Shown here: piece after piece, positions 32,678-43,200 of the stretch
How positions within the stretch are numbered: position 1 is the first letter of the stretch
Layout of the letters: every line of letters begins with the position of its first letter
From: Myxococcus dinghuensis
Lineage (GTDB): Bacteria; Myxococcota; Myxococcia; Myxococcales; Myxococcaceae
Assembly: GCF_024198235.1 (NCBI RefSeq)
Contig: NZ_JAKCFB010000005.1
Coordinates: forward strand, 343,997 to 407,996
DNA: 64,000 bases
Reading direction: 5' to 3'
The notes under the pieces: generated by a model
Seen by the model: the letters and a program-made list of their open reading frames with translations, nothing else
Database searches by the model: none
Told to the model about the DNA's origin: nothing
Position numbers and translations under genes: made by a program

Positions 32678-35600
32678 ATGCGCAAGGTGCTCGGGGCGTC
32701 CATCGGAGTCGGTGTGCTGCTCGTCGCGGCGGGGCTGGGAGCCCTCCTGCTCCGGAACCCCGAGCCTCCACCGCCCGCTCCCGCGCCCACCTCGACTCCC
32801 CAGCCGACCGTCGTCGCCCCACCCGTCCCCAAACCTGAGCCTGAGCCGGAGCCGAAGAAGGCCCTCCCCATCCGGGGGACGGTCATCGGCATCACGGGTC
32901 CGGTCCAGGGCGCGCGTGTCCTCGCGACCAACGGCGATGGAAATCCCGCGCCAACGTGTGGCGCGCTGAGCCGGAATCTCGGCTTCGGCGACGACAGGCT
33001 GTTCACGCAGTGCATGGACGAGGTGGCGGGCGCCGTGTTGCAGCGCATCCTCGCGGAAGAAGGCGCGGACCCGGGCTACGAAGAGCGCGTCACCGGCGAG
33101 GATGGAACCTTCGAGTTCCAGTATGACCCCCAGGGCGACGTCACGCTCTGGGTGTTCGGTCCGCATGGCGCGGCCATCCATCCGAATGTCCGCGCAGTGC
33201 CCGAGGGGCTCCAGCTCCCGCTCGCGACGGGCCTGTATCTGGAGGGACAGGTCGTCGACGAACGCCGCCGGCCGCTGGTCGGCGCCCGCGTGAGGGCGAT
33301 GTCCCTGTCCCCCACCCGCTTCTTCGACGGCCAGACGACGGAGGGCGGTCGCTACCGCATCGGTCCCCTGCCGCGCGCGGAGTACCTCCTCGCCTTCACG
33401 ATGGAGGGCCAGGTCCCCACCCTGCTCGACCCAGCGCGCGCCCATCGGCGTCCCGTGGTGCTGACGGCTCCTCGCCAGGTCCAGGGTCGCGTGATGAGCA
33501 ACGGCGCGCCCATCGCGAACGCCGAGGTCCTGCTGACGCCCCTCCCCGACGACAAGGGCGACACATGGGAGGCCACCAGTCCCTCACAGACCCAGCGCAC
33601 CGACGCGCGAGGGCGCTTCCACTTCGATGAGCTCTCGGCGCATCGCTTCGGACTCAGCGTCAGCCACGGCGACCGACACGCCCTCGAGGACATCGACCTG
33701 CGCGGTCCCCGTCCCGCGCCCGAGGTGACGTTGAAGCCAGGCAGCGCCCTCATGGTGGAGGGACGGGTCCTGGGGACCGAGGGCGCACTCATCGGCACCG
33801 CCACGCTCACGCTCCAACCCTCGCGGGGTACGCCCCGTCGGTTCACCGCCCACCACGGCTTCGAGGGCCGCTTCCAAGTCGGACCCGTGAAGCCCGGGAC
33901 GTACCACTTCACGGTGAGCGCCCCAGACCACCTCGACTCCCACTCCGCGCCCCGGACGTTGAAGCCGGGTCAGGGTCCCCTCGACTTCACGCTCGAGAAG
34001 GCCCCCGTGGTCAGTGGCGTGCTCGTGGACGAGCAAGGGGCCCCCCTTCCGGACATCTCCATCCAGGTGTCCACGACGTCGGGCCCCGTCACCACGAACG
34101 AACACGGAGCATTCGTGACCACGGTGCCCTCCCCGGGCAGCGTCGTCCTGACCAACGGCCCCGGCGAGGGCGTCTTCGCCGGACAGCGCCTGACCGTCCA
34201 GGCCCCTGCCTCCAATCTGCGCTGGGTCTTGAAGCAAGGCGCGCGCGTGCGCGGCAAGGTCCTCGACGAGGAGGGGCAGCCGCTTGAAGGGGTGACCGTG
34301 CTCGCGTGGAGGGAGGACGACACACGGAGCGCGCGCCCGTCACTCCCGACCAACTCGAACGGCCTGTTCCAACTCACGGGCCTGAAGCCGGGCCGCTTCG
34401 TCCTCGAGGCCCTGGTGGAGACCGAGGGGACACGGCGGGTCGCCTCGCGCGCCGTGGACGTGGGCGAGGGTGAGCCCACGCAGGTCGAGCTGACCTTGGA
34501 GGCCGGCGCGTCCCTCTCCGGCCTCCTCGTGGACGACGAGGGCCACCCCGTTCACGGCGCCAGGGTCTGCGGGCGCACGATTCCCGAAGCGAGGCCCGCG
34601 TGGCGACGTGACGCCCCGTCCGCGGACCTGCCCTCCTGCGTCGACAGCAACGCCGAGGGGCGCTTCGCGTGGCGGCACCTTCCGCCAGGAGCAGTGGACG
34701 TGAGCGTGGTGCAGTGGGGGGCCCGCCTCGATGCGGGACGTTCCACCGGGGGTCGACAGGTGAACGACGCGCTGCGCGTCCAGGTCGGAGCCTCCGACCT
34801 GCGCCTCGTCGTCATCCCCGCTGGCGTCGTGAAGGGCCGCGTCCTGGGACCTGACGGAGCGCCCCTGAAGGAGTTCCAGGTCCTCGGCGAGGACCTCGTC
34901 TCTCCGCAGGGAACGTTCGTCCTCCCCAGGGACGTGCTGTCCCGAGACCCGGTCCGCATCGCCGCGCCGGGGATGACCACCGTCACACGCGACGTCGTGT
35001 TCCGCGAGCCATCGGGCGTGGTGAACCTGGGCGACGTCCGGATGACACCCGGGCTCCGCGTGGTGGGAAGGGTGCTCGATGACGCGACCTCCGAGCCCCT
35101 CAGCGAGGCCGTGGTCATCCCCGCCAGCGAACCCATCCCAGGAGCGCTGGACCGTGAGCTCCATCGCCCCGGCGCGACGAAGACGGACTCGCGCGGCCGC
35201 TTCGAGTTCCTCCAGGTGGACACGTCACCGCGCCTCCTCCAGGTGGAGGCCGATGGTCACCTGCGCCATCAGGAGCTGCTGAAGACGCCCCCGAGACAGG
35301 AGCTCGTCGTGCGGCTCACGAAGGCGTCCCTCGTGAAGCTCAAGGTCATCGACGCGAAGGGCGAACCGGGGCTCGCGGAGGTCTTCTTCGACCGGGAGGG
35401 TGACGACCTCTCGCGCGACCCCGTGCGGATGGGCGACGCGCGCAACGGGAGCCAGGTGGAGCTCCGCCCTGGCACCTATCGGGTCCAAGCGCTCGGCGTG
35501 GGCGAGACACCAGCCCGCTTCGCGCCCCAGCGCCTCCAGGTTCCTCGCGGTGGAACCGTCGACCTCACGCTGCGCGCGGTGCGCGAGGGCGCGACGCTGG

Positions 35601-35896
35601 AGCTGGACCTGAAGAACCAGGCACCTCGTTCGACCTACCTGCTCCCGCTCGGAGGCCCCTTCTCACCGCGCATGCTCGACGCGGACTTCACCCTCCGCTC
35701 GCGTGCCCTCCCGCAGGGGCCGTCCAGCCGGGGCACGTCACTCGTCTTCGACACGCTGCCACCCGGGAAGCTCACGCTGCTCATCGTCGAATCCGGGGGA
35801 CGCGGCTATCACGTGGAAGAACTCGACATCCCCGCGAAGGGCACGGTGAAACACGCGGTCACCCCCGCCTGGCGGCCACGCGTGTTGCCCGACTGA
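32678..35896 (+). CDS. Exported carboxypeptidase-regulatory-like/Ig-repeat protein, array copy 2
   Basis: A 1072-residue protein with a GGGAG Shine-Dalgarno. The N-terminal hydrophobic segment is 5-26, then a Pro/Glu-rich linker with PEPEPEP. This copy is the most divergent in the first domain: the LSxLPC motif is replaced by APTCGALSRN (Cys94) with the second cysteine at Cys112, and SPTRFFDGQTTEGGRYRIGPLP replaces HSRYFE. Repeats of the GxVxDxxGxPLxGVxV type fill the rest. It ends RGYHVEELDIPAKGTVKHAVTPAWRP, close to the fragment just upstream. CGGTAGGGT at 32614-32622, 56 nt before the start, resembles the array -10 motif. Confidence 0.8.
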   Translation: MRKVLGASIGVGVLLVAAGLGALLLRNPEPPPPAPAPTSTPQPTVVAPPVPKPEPEPEPKKALPIRGTVIGITGPVQGARVLATNGDGNPAPTCGALSRNLGFGDDRLFTQCMDEVAGAVLQRILAEEGADPGYEERVTGEDGTFEFQYDPQGDVTLWVFGPHGAAIHPNVRAVPEGLQLPLATGLYLEGQVVDERRRPLVGARVRAMSLSPTRFFDGQTTEGGRYRIGPLPRAEYLLAFTMEGQVPTLLDPARAHRRPVVLTAPRQVQGRVMSNGAPIANAEVLLTPLPDDKGDTWEATSPSQTQRTDARGRFHFDELSAHRFGLSVSHGDRHALEDIDLRGPRPAPEVTLKPGSALMVEGRVLGTEGALIGTATLTLQPSRGTPRRFTAHHGFEGRFQVGPVKPGTYHFTVSAPDHLDSHSAPRTLKPGQGPLDFTLEKAPVVSGVLVDEQGAPLPDISIQVSTTSGPVTTNEHGAFVTTVPSPGSVVLTNGPGEGVFAGQRLTVQAPASNLRWVLKQGARVRGKVLDEEGQPLEGVTVLAWREDDTRSARPSLPTNSNGLFQLTGLKPGRFVLEALVETEGTRRVASRAVDVGEGEPTQVELTLEAGASLSGLLVDDEGHPVHGARVCGRTIPEARPAWRRDAPSADLPSCVDSNAEGRFAWRHLPPGAVDVSVVQWGARLDAGRSTGGRQVNDALRVQVGASDLRLVVIPAGVVKGRVLGPDGAPLKEFQVLGEDLVSPQGTFVLPRDVLSRDPVRIAAPGMTTVTRDVVFREPSGVVNLGDVRMTPGLRVVGRVLDDATSEPLSEAVVIPASEPIPGALDRELHRPGATKTDSRGRFEFLQVDTSPRLLQVEADGHLRHQELLKTPPRQELVVRLTKASLVKLKVIDAKGEPGLAEVFFDREGDDLSRDPVRMGDARNGSQVELRPGTYRVQALGVGETPARFAPQRLQVPRGGTVDLTLRAVREGATLELDLKNQAPRSTYLLPLGGPFSPRMLDADFTLRSRALPQGPSSRGTSLVFDTLPPGKLTLLIVESGGRGYHVEELDIPAKGTVKHAVTPAWRPRVLPD

Positions 35897-36014
35897 TTCC
35901 CCCCGAATCCGCGCTCCACCTCAGAAGCCCTGTGGCACACTGCGCGCCGCCATCCGACTCCTATTCTCCATCGTCTTCTGGACCTTCCTCGCGCTCTCCA
36001 GCCTGACGCTCTTC

Positions 36015-36683
36015 GTGGGCGCGGTGCTCGTGTGGGCGCTCACCACGCCGTTCGACCGCAACGGCCTGGTGCTGCACCTCTATTCGAGCTTCTGGGCGCA
36101 GCTCTACTTCTACGTCAACCCGCTCTGGCACCTGGAGGTCGAGGGCCGCGAACACCTGCCGTGGAAGGGCCCCGCCGTGCTCGTGTCCAACCACGAGTCG
36201 CTCGGGGACATCCTCGTCCTCTTCGGCCTGTACCGGCCCTACAAGTGGGTCTCCAAGGCGGCCAACTTCAAGCTGCCGCTCATCGGCTGGAACATGCGGC
36301 TCAACCGCTACGTGCCGCTCGTCCGGGGTGACAAGGAGAGCATCGGCCGGATGATGGACCAGTGCGAGATGTGGCTCGCGCGCGGCGTGCCCGTCCTCAT
36401 GTTCCCCGAGGGCACCCGCTCCGCCGACGGCCAGCTCAAGCCCTTCAAGGACGGCGCCTTCAGCCTCGCCCTGAAGATGAAGTGCCCCATCATCCCCATC
36501 GTCCTCACCGGCACCGCCAAGACCCTGCCCAAGCACGGCCTCGTGCTCGAGACCTCCGCCCACTGCCACGTGCAGGTGATGCCACCCGTGGACCCCTCGG
36601 GCTTCGGGGAGGTCGCCGCCCTGCGCGAGCACGTGCGAGACCTCATCGCCGCGGAGAAGGCCCGCCTGGAAACCGCCGCCTGA
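36015..36683 (+). CDS. PlsC-type 1-acyl-glycerol-3-phosphate acyltransferase
   Basis: Converts lysophosphatidic acid to phosphatidic acid or a related acyl transfer at the membrane. The motifs are complete: NHESLGD (H60-x4-D65), RYVPLVRGD, FPEGTRS and a PIIPIVLTG block. From GTG 36015 it has 222 residues. The frame is open upstream and encodes a convincing membrane helix (IRLLFSIVFWTFLALSSLTLF) with no ATG, GTG or TTG, so the real start is probably an unusual codon such as CTG at 35940. It interrupts the repeat-protein array between copies 2 and 3. Confidence 0.88.
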   Translation: MGAVLVWALTTPFDRNGLVLHLYSSFWAQLYFYVNPLWHLEVEGREHLPWKGPAVLVSNHESLGDILVLFGLYRPYKWVSKAANFKLPLIGWNMRLNRYVPLVRGDKESIGRMMDQCEMWLARGVPVLMFPEGTRSADGQLKPFKDGAFSLALKMKCPIIPIVLTGTAKTLPKHGLVLETSAHCHVQVMPPVDPSGFGEVAALREHVRDLIAAEKARLETAA

Positions 36684-36711
36684 GCCACTGATACACGCCG
36701 CCGCGCCCTGC

Positions 36712-36717
36712 TAGGCT
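36712..36717 (+). promoter_or_regulatory. Possible -10 element TAGGCT of array copy 3
   Basis: CTGCTAGGCT (36708-36717) ends 9 nt before the ATG at 36727, which has no Shine-Dalgarno. Transcription from it would be leaderless. It is one of the CTGNTANNNT elements found before most array genes. Confidence 0.4.
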
Positions 36718-36726
36718 CCGGGCGGC

Positions 36727-39700
36727 ATGGCAACGGCATTGCACAAGCAATTCCTGACCGTCGCCGCGCTCGTCGCGGTGGCGCTCGGAGTTGTCGGGGT
36801 CTGGCACCTCCTCCCGGGTGCGCCCCCCGCGGGGACGGCCCAGTCCCCCCGGCCCGTCCCCGAGCGCGAGGCGCTCCCGCCGCCCCCGCGCGGTAGCGGG
36901 GTCCTCCAGGGGACCGTCGTCGCCTGGGACGACACCCCCGTCGCCGGGGTCGAGGTCTCCGCCACGCTGAGCCAGCCCGGGAGGACCCTGTCCGCCCTCC
37001 CCTGCGGAGAGGAGTTCCCGGACCTCCCCCTGAGCGCGGGTGACTGCGAGGGGACACCGGTGCTCGGGCTCATCGACCTCATCGAGCAGGGGCTGGGCGC
37101 CGCGCCCGTGGTGGCGCGGACCACCTCCCGCGCGGACGGGACCTTCTCGCTCACGGGGCTCCCGGAGGGAGCGCTCGCCGTCTGGGCCCTGGACGCGCGT
37201 GGCGCCGGGGTGCTGCCGCGCTCCGTGGCGGTGGGCGCCACGGGCCTGAAGCTCGTGCTTCGCGAGGCCGCGACCGTCTCCGGCCGGGTCGTGGACGAAG
37301 GCAGGCACCCCCTGCCCGGCGCCAACGTGACGCTCTTCCTCGCCGAGCACTCGCGCTTCTTCGAGGCGACCACCGATGCACGGGGCCGCTTCTCGTTCGG
37401 TCCGCTGCCCGCGGGACGGCCTCATGGGCTCGTCGCGTACCAGCCCGGCCTGCTCGCCGCCCACGTGCCGTTGGATGTGCCCGAGGACCTGGACGAGGAC
37501 CTGGTGCTCCATGCGCCCCACCGTGTCTCCGGACGGGTGCTCGACGCGGGGCGCCCCGTCGCCGACGCGGAGGTCGTGTCCGTCGAGACAGGCCGGTCCG
37601 CACGGACGGACGGAGACGGGCGCTTCGTCCTCGAGGACCTGCTCCTGGGCCACACCCAGTTGACGGCCACCCTCGGGAAGAGGCGTGGACACGCGTGGAC
37701 GCAGTTGATGGAGGGCAAGCCGGAGCCCGAGGTCGTCATCGTGCTCGGCCCCGTCTTCACGCTCCGAGGCACGGTGACCACGCTGAAGGGTCATCCGGTC
37801 CCAGCCGCCACCATCGAGGTCGCGGGCACCGACAACGCGAGGACCCTCACGGATGCGCGAGGGCACTTCGTCTTCGAGTCACTGACTCCAGGACGCTACA
37901 CCGTCACCGTGAGGGCCGAGGACTACGCGGACCAACGTATCGATTACGCGTACGACCCCTCCACGCCCTCCCCGGAGACGCAAGCCCCGGCGAACGACGA
38001 ACCGCTCCAGGAGGCGCCGACCGTGGACGTGGTCCTCCATCCGTCCTTCCGTGTCGGTGGCGTGCTCGTCGACCCCGAGGGCCGCCCCGTGTCAGGCGCC
38101 ATCGTGCAGCTCGCCGGGGGTGACGGGCCCCTGGGTGAGGCACCCCTGCCGCCTCCACGGATGGATGCACGCAAGCATCCGGACGACCTCGCCCGCCTCC
38201 ACGAGACCCGCGTGACGGAGGTCCGTACGGATGACCAGGGTCGCTTCGCGTTCGAGCGCGCCAGACCCGACCGCCTCTCGCTCCGCGTCGACTCGGACCG
38301 CTACATCCCCCTGCACACCGTCGTGGACGCCCCCGCCACCGACCTGCGCCTGGTCCTCCAGGAAGGGGCACGCCTCCAGGGGAGCGTGGTGGATGCCCAG
38401 GGCCTGCCCCTGGACGGGGTCCAGCTTTCACTGCGCGCGGGCCCGGACTCGCGGGTGGAGGTCGTCACGCCCACGGAGTCCGACGCGCAGGGCCGCTTCA
38501 CGTTCGGAGGGCTGCCCCCCGGCCACTACGTCCTCCAGGCGCGCCTCAATCAAGGCGCGCGCCACGAGGCGACGCTTCCCCTCGACGTCCTCGACACGCG
38601 GACCCTCAGCCCCGTGGTCCGGCTCGACACGGGGCTGAGCATCTCCGGCACGGTCGTGGACGCATCCAACAATCCCGTGCCCCACCTCGAGCTCCGGGCC
38701 ACATCGACCGACGGGAAGCTCCAGTACGTGGAGCAGGATGAGCGCATTCCCTCGTGGGCCACGACGGATGAGCAGGGCCGCTTCACGGTGAAGCACCTGC
38801 CCCCCGGCGCGTGTGAACTCTCCACCCGACGTGCGGGACACACGCTGGGCAGGAGGGGCGCGGGGGCCGCGGACTCGACGGCGGAGGTCCGGGTTCCCGC
38901 TGGAGCCACGGACGTGACGCTGGAGCTCCGCTACCTCGGCGGCGTGCGCGGACGACTGGTCGGAGAGGACGGCCACCCCATCTCCTACTTCATCCTCAAC
39001 GCCGAGGAGCACCGGGACCCCGACGGCTCCTTCCAGGTGGACCGCCGCCCATCCGGGCCGACGACGCTGTCCCTCTCCGCCCCGGGTCGAACCCCCATCG
39101 AACGCGAGGTCGAGGTCGCGCCGGGACAGCTCGTGGACCTGGGCGACATCCTCGTGAAGCCCGAACGGAAGCTGCGCGGCAGGGTGACCCACGCGCTGAC
39201 GGGCGCCCCCCTTCCCTCCGTGGAGGTGGCGCTCTTCCGAACCGACCCGGGAGGGCTCCCGAGGCGCCTCGATGGTTCCTCCCGGACCGCCCCGGATGGG
39301 ACCTTCGAACTGGATGGAGTGGAGACCACCGCCCTCTTCCTGGAGGTCACGGGAAGTGACCTCCCCCGACATCGCCAGGCCATTGGCGCGGGGGACACCT
39401 GGGTCGACGTCCGGATGCAGCCCGGCGCGAAGCTGCTGGGCACCGTGAGGGACGCGGAGGGGCGCCCGCGCGCCTCGGTCCTGGTGATGTTCACGGAGCC
39501 GCCCGCGCCACGCGAGCCCTTCGAGCGCGAAGTCCAATACATCTGGGGTGACGCGCAGGGCTTCGTGAAGGAGGGGATCGTCCCAGGCACCTATTGGGTC
39601 GTTCCCCAGCCAGACCTGGACGAGGGTGGGAGGGACCTCTGGTTCAAGCCCCAGACCGTGGTGGCGACCCATGGCTCGGTCCACGTGCTCGACTTCCAGG

Positions 39701-40146
39701 TGCAGCGCGGGAGTGCCCGGCTGACCCTCCTCGCTCCCGAGGGGCGGTCCTCCGCGGACGACAGCGAGGCGGTCTCCATCGAATACAGCCTGCTCGTCGA
39801 AGGAGACCTGCGCCTGTCCGGAACCGATGCCCGCCTGCGTGCCCTGCGTCGTCGCCCGCCCATGGCGGACGCGGAGGGCCACCATCCCGCGGACCTCGTC
39901 CTCTCGGAGCTGCCGGCCGGACGCTACACCTACTTCCTGGTGGGCAACCGGGGATGGGGGATGCGCAACCTGGCGGTCCACCGCGAGGTCGTGGACGTGA
40001 AGCCAGGCGACGACATCACCCGGAGAATCGTGCCCCAGTGGGTGCCCCTCCAGGCCGAAGACGATGGCATCCGTCGCCACCCGTGTCGCGCCCCCTGCAC
40101 CAGGGATGACGACGGATGGTCCCCGGAATCCCATGAGCCCGAGTGA
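36727..40146 (+). CDS. Exported carboxypeptidase-regulatory-like/Ig-repeat protein, array copy 3
   Basis: The longest copy, 1139 residues. Signal/anchor 8-27, linker PPPPRGSG, first repeat QGTVVAWDDTPVAGVEV. Conserved cysteines are Cys93 (LSALPC) and Cys107. ARTTSRADGTFSLTGLPEG and VTLFLAEHSRFFEATTDARGRFSFGPLPAG follow. Middle repeats contain the SVVDAQGLPLDGVQL and STVVDASNNPVPHLEL type. It ends with AGRYTYFLVGN...VHREVVDVKPGDDITRRIVPQWVPL plus a short Cys-containing tail (HPCRAPCTRDDD). No Shine-Dalgarno precedes the ATG, in line with a leaderless start. The next array gene begins 68 bp after its stop. Confidence 0.8.
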   Translation: MATALHKQFLTVAALVAVALGVVGVWHLLPGAPPAGTAQSPRPVPEREALPPPPRGSGVLQGTVVAWDDTPVAGVEVSATLSQPGRTLSALPCGEEFPDLPLSAGDCEGTPVLGLIDLIEQGLGAAPVVARTTSRADGTFSLTGLPEGALAVWALDARGAGVLPRSVAVGATGLKLVLREAATVSGRVVDEGRHPLPGANVTLFLAEHSRFFEATTDARGRFSFGPLPAGRPHGLVAYQPGLLAAHVPLDVPEDLDEDLVLHAPHRVSGRVLDAGRPVADAEVVSVETGRSARTDGDGRFVLEDLLLGHTQLTATLGKRRGHAWTQLMEGKPEPEVVIVLGPVFTLRGTVTTLKGHPVPAATIEVAGTDNARTLTDARGHFVFESLTPGRYTVTVRAEDYADQRIDYAYDPSTPSPETQAPANDEPLQEAPTVDVVLHPSFRVGGVLVDPEGRPVSGAIVQLAGGDGPLGEAPLPPPRMDARKHPDDLARLHETRVTEVRTDDQGRFAFERARPDRLSLRVDSDRYIPLHTVVDAPATDLRLVLQEGARLQGSVVDAQGLPLDGVQLSLRAGPDSRVEVVTPTESDAQGRFTFGGLPPGHYVLQARLNQGARHEATLPLDVLDTRTLSPVVRLDTGLSISGTVVDASNNPVPHLELRATSTDGKLQYVEQDERIPSWATTDEQGRFTVKHLPPGACELSTRRAGHTLGRRGAGAADSTAEVRVPAGATDVTLELRYLGGVRGRLVGEDGHPISYFILNAEEHRDPDGSFQVDRRPSGPTTLSLSAPGRTPIEREVEVAPGQLVDLGDILVKPERKLRGRVTHALTGAPLPSVEVALFRTDPGGLPRRLDGSSRTAPDGTFELDGVETTALFLEVTGSDLPRHRQAIGAGDTWVDVRMQPGAKLLGTVRDAEGRPRASVLVMFTEPPAPREPFEREVQYIWGDAQGFVKEGIVPGTYWVVPQPDLDEGGRDLWFKPQTVVATHGSVHVLDFQVQRGSARLTLLAPEGRSSADDSEAVSIEYSLLVEGDLRLSGTDARLRALRRRPPMADAEGHHPADLVLSELPAGRYTYFLVGNRGWGMRNLAVHREVVDVKPGDDITRRIVPQWVPLQAEDDGIRRHPCRAPCTRDDDGWSPESHEPE

Positions 40147-40214
40147 ACCCGCGCCGACCCCGTCCGCCCCCCGGGGCCGCGCGGCGCCAGGATGCGAGCC
40201 TCGAGGAGGAAGCC

Positions 40215-43200
40215 ATGCGTAGACGACACCTGGGCGTCGCCGGACTCGCGCTCCTCGTGCTGGGCGCCGCCGCGGCGCTCCTGCGTCTTCGCGAGACCTC
40301 GCCCCAGGGCCCCTCCCCGACGCGGCCCGCGCTCTCCACCCGGGACTCGGTCTCCGCGCCGCTGTCTCCTCTCGGCACACGCGTCCTCCAGGGCACCCTC
40401 GTCGATGGACGAGGAGGGCTCGTCGCGGGCGTGGAGCTGACCGCCACGATGAGCGTGCCCGACGAATCCCTGTCGTCCCTCCCGTGCGACGACACGAAGC
40501 CAGGCCTCCCCTTGTCCTCGCCGGACTGCACGGGCGTGCCTCGACAGCGGCTCCTCGGCCTCGTGCTGGAGGGGCGTGGTGACACGCGCGTGGTGGCGCG
40601 GACCACCTCCCGCGCGGACGGGAGCTTCACCCTGGAGGGACTCCCCGAGGGCACCGTCGCGCTCTGGGCCGCGGGGCGGGACCGCGGCCACGTCGAACCC
40701 GAAGTGAGGACGGACTCCGGCTCCGTGAGGCTGATGCTCGGCGCGGACCGCGCGCACTCCGGTCAGGTCGTCGACGAGGACGAGCAACCCCTGGAGGGCG
40801 TGCGCGTGACGCTCTTCCTCCCCCGACACTCGCGCTACTTCGAGACCACCACGGACGCCGAGGGACACTTCTCGGTCGGCCCGCTCCCGGAGGGCGAGTA
40901 CACGCGCATCCTCCACGCTCCCGACCCGCGCCTGCTGCCCCGATACGACGAGTCCCGGTCCGCCTCCGGCGCCCAGGACGAGGAGCAGGTGAAGCTCCAT
41001 CCGCCGCGGAAGCTCACCGGGCGGGTGCTCGCCGGGGGCCACCCCGTCGCCGACGCCGAGGTCGTCGCCACCCGGACCGGACAGTCCGCGCGGACGAACC
41101 ACGAAGGCCTCTTCGTCCTCGAGGACATGCCTCCGGGTCGGCATCCCCTGATGGCGCGCAGCGGGCACCAGCGAGGACAGGAGGTCGCCCACCTGAAGCG
41201 GACCGACGTCCCCCCGATGCCGCTCGTGCGCATCGAGCTGGGAGCGCCGCGCTCCTACAGCGGGCGGGTGAAGGACCCGCAGGGCCGCCCCATCCCCGAC
41301 GTCCGGGTCCTGGTCGAGGGCCCCGACACCGCGAAGACCGTCACGGATGCACAGGGGCGCTTCACCGTCGTGGACCTCACTCCCGGCGACTACACGCTCA
41401 CCTTGAAGGCCGTGGGTTACGGGGACGTCCTGCGAGACGCCCTCCAGCCGGCCACGACGCCGACGGGAGACTGGGTCCTCGAACCGGCCACCCTCATTCG
41501 GGGCGTGGTCGTCGACGCCGAGGGCCACCCCGTCCCCCGGGCCATCTTCCAGCTCGCGAGGACGGCCCTGGACGAGGAGGACGCCGAGGGCGACGACAGT
41601 CCACGGTATCCCGAGCCGGAGCCGCGAACCGGTGACCCCTGCACCGGGTTCGGCCCCGAGGACGAGCGTGACGTCATCATCGAGCAGCTCCGCGCGGACG
41701 AGGACGGCCGCTTCGTGTTCGAGCGCGAGGGGCGCGGACGCCATGCGCTCCGGGTCGACGCGAACGCGTACCGTCCCCTGCACACCGTCGTGGACGCGCC
41801 GGTCGCCAACCTGCGCCTGGTCCTCCAACCGGCCGCGCGGCTGGTGGGACGCGTCGTGGATTCCCACGGCGCCCCGCTGGAGCGGGTCGAGCTCTCGCTG
41901 AGCACCGGCAGCGACGCGACGAAGGTCCTCGCGACCCAGACCTCCAACGAGGCGGGGCACTTCGCCTTCGAGGGCCTCGCGCCGGGCCCCCACGTCCTCG
42001 AGGCCCGCTACGACACAGGCGCCCACCACCTCCAGACGGTCCCCCTCGAGGTCATCGACGGGAAGACGCTCGAGACCCTGGTCCGGGTGGACACGGGGCA
42101 GAGCATCTCCGGCGTCGTGGTGGACGCCGCGAACCAACCGATGCCGCGCATCGAAGTCCGGGCCCAGTCCCTCGTGTCGAGCACGGCGTCCGACCCTCCC
42201 GCTCCCTCGTATGCCACCACGGACGCGCAGGGCCGCTTCACGGTGGAGCGCCTGGGCCGTGGCCTCTGCGAGCTCGACCTCCACGTCCCGGGCCACGAGT
42301 TGCTCGACGCGTCCGGCACGGGCCTGGACTCGACGGACGAGCAGTCCCCCATCCAGGTCCCCGCCGGGACCACGGACGTGAGGCTGACCTTCCGCTACAT
42401 CGGCGGGGTCCGGGGGAGACTGGTCCGCGAGGACGGCACGCCCCTCACCACGTTCCACCTCAACGGTGAATCCTTCGAGGACCCGCGGGGAGTGTTCCAA
42501 CTGGACTTCGGCGATCCGAAGGACACGACGCTGTCCATCTCCGCGCCCGAGCGGACGCCGCTCTTGCGCGAGGTCGACATCGCCCCCGGACAGGTCAAGG
42601 ACCTGGGCGACATCATCCTGAGGCGTGAACGGAAGCTGCGCGGCAGGGTGACCCACGCGCTGACCGGGGAGCCCATCGAACGGGCCCATGTCTGGCTCCT
42701 GCGCGCCCGCTCGGGGAATCACGCGAGGGGCCTCACGGACCGCGTCGGGGACTCCGTCACCACGCAACCCGACGGGAGCTTCGAGAGGGATGGCGTCGAA
42801 GGCGACGACCTCGCCCTGGAGGTCGACCTCACGGGAGGTCCCGCGCACCGCCACCGCATCGGAGCGGAGACCACCTGGGTGGACATCCGGTTGCTGCCGG
42901 GGGCGAGCCTGACGGGGACCGTGACGGACTCGACGGGGCGCCCGCGCGAGACGTCCTTCCTGTTGCTCAACGACGGCGTCGGCGAGCCCTCGACCGAAGC
43001 CGACGCCCCGCCTCCCGCGATGGAGTTCAGCAGCGCCGAGGGGCTCTTCCACGAGGGGCGCTACACCCTGAAGCGCATTCCACCGGGGACCTACCTGGTC
43101 ATTCCCCACGTCGAGGTCTCCCGCTGGGAGGTGCCGCCCATCCGGTTCAAGCCACGGCGCGTGGTGCTCGAGCTCGGCTCGCGGCAGGTCCTGGACTTCC

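Noticed and set aside
40143..40214. GTG start of array copy 4 at 40143
   Set aside because: It overlaps the stop region of copy 3, adds a charged non-signal stretch, and the ATG at 40215 has a strong Shine-Dalgarno and begins the anchor.
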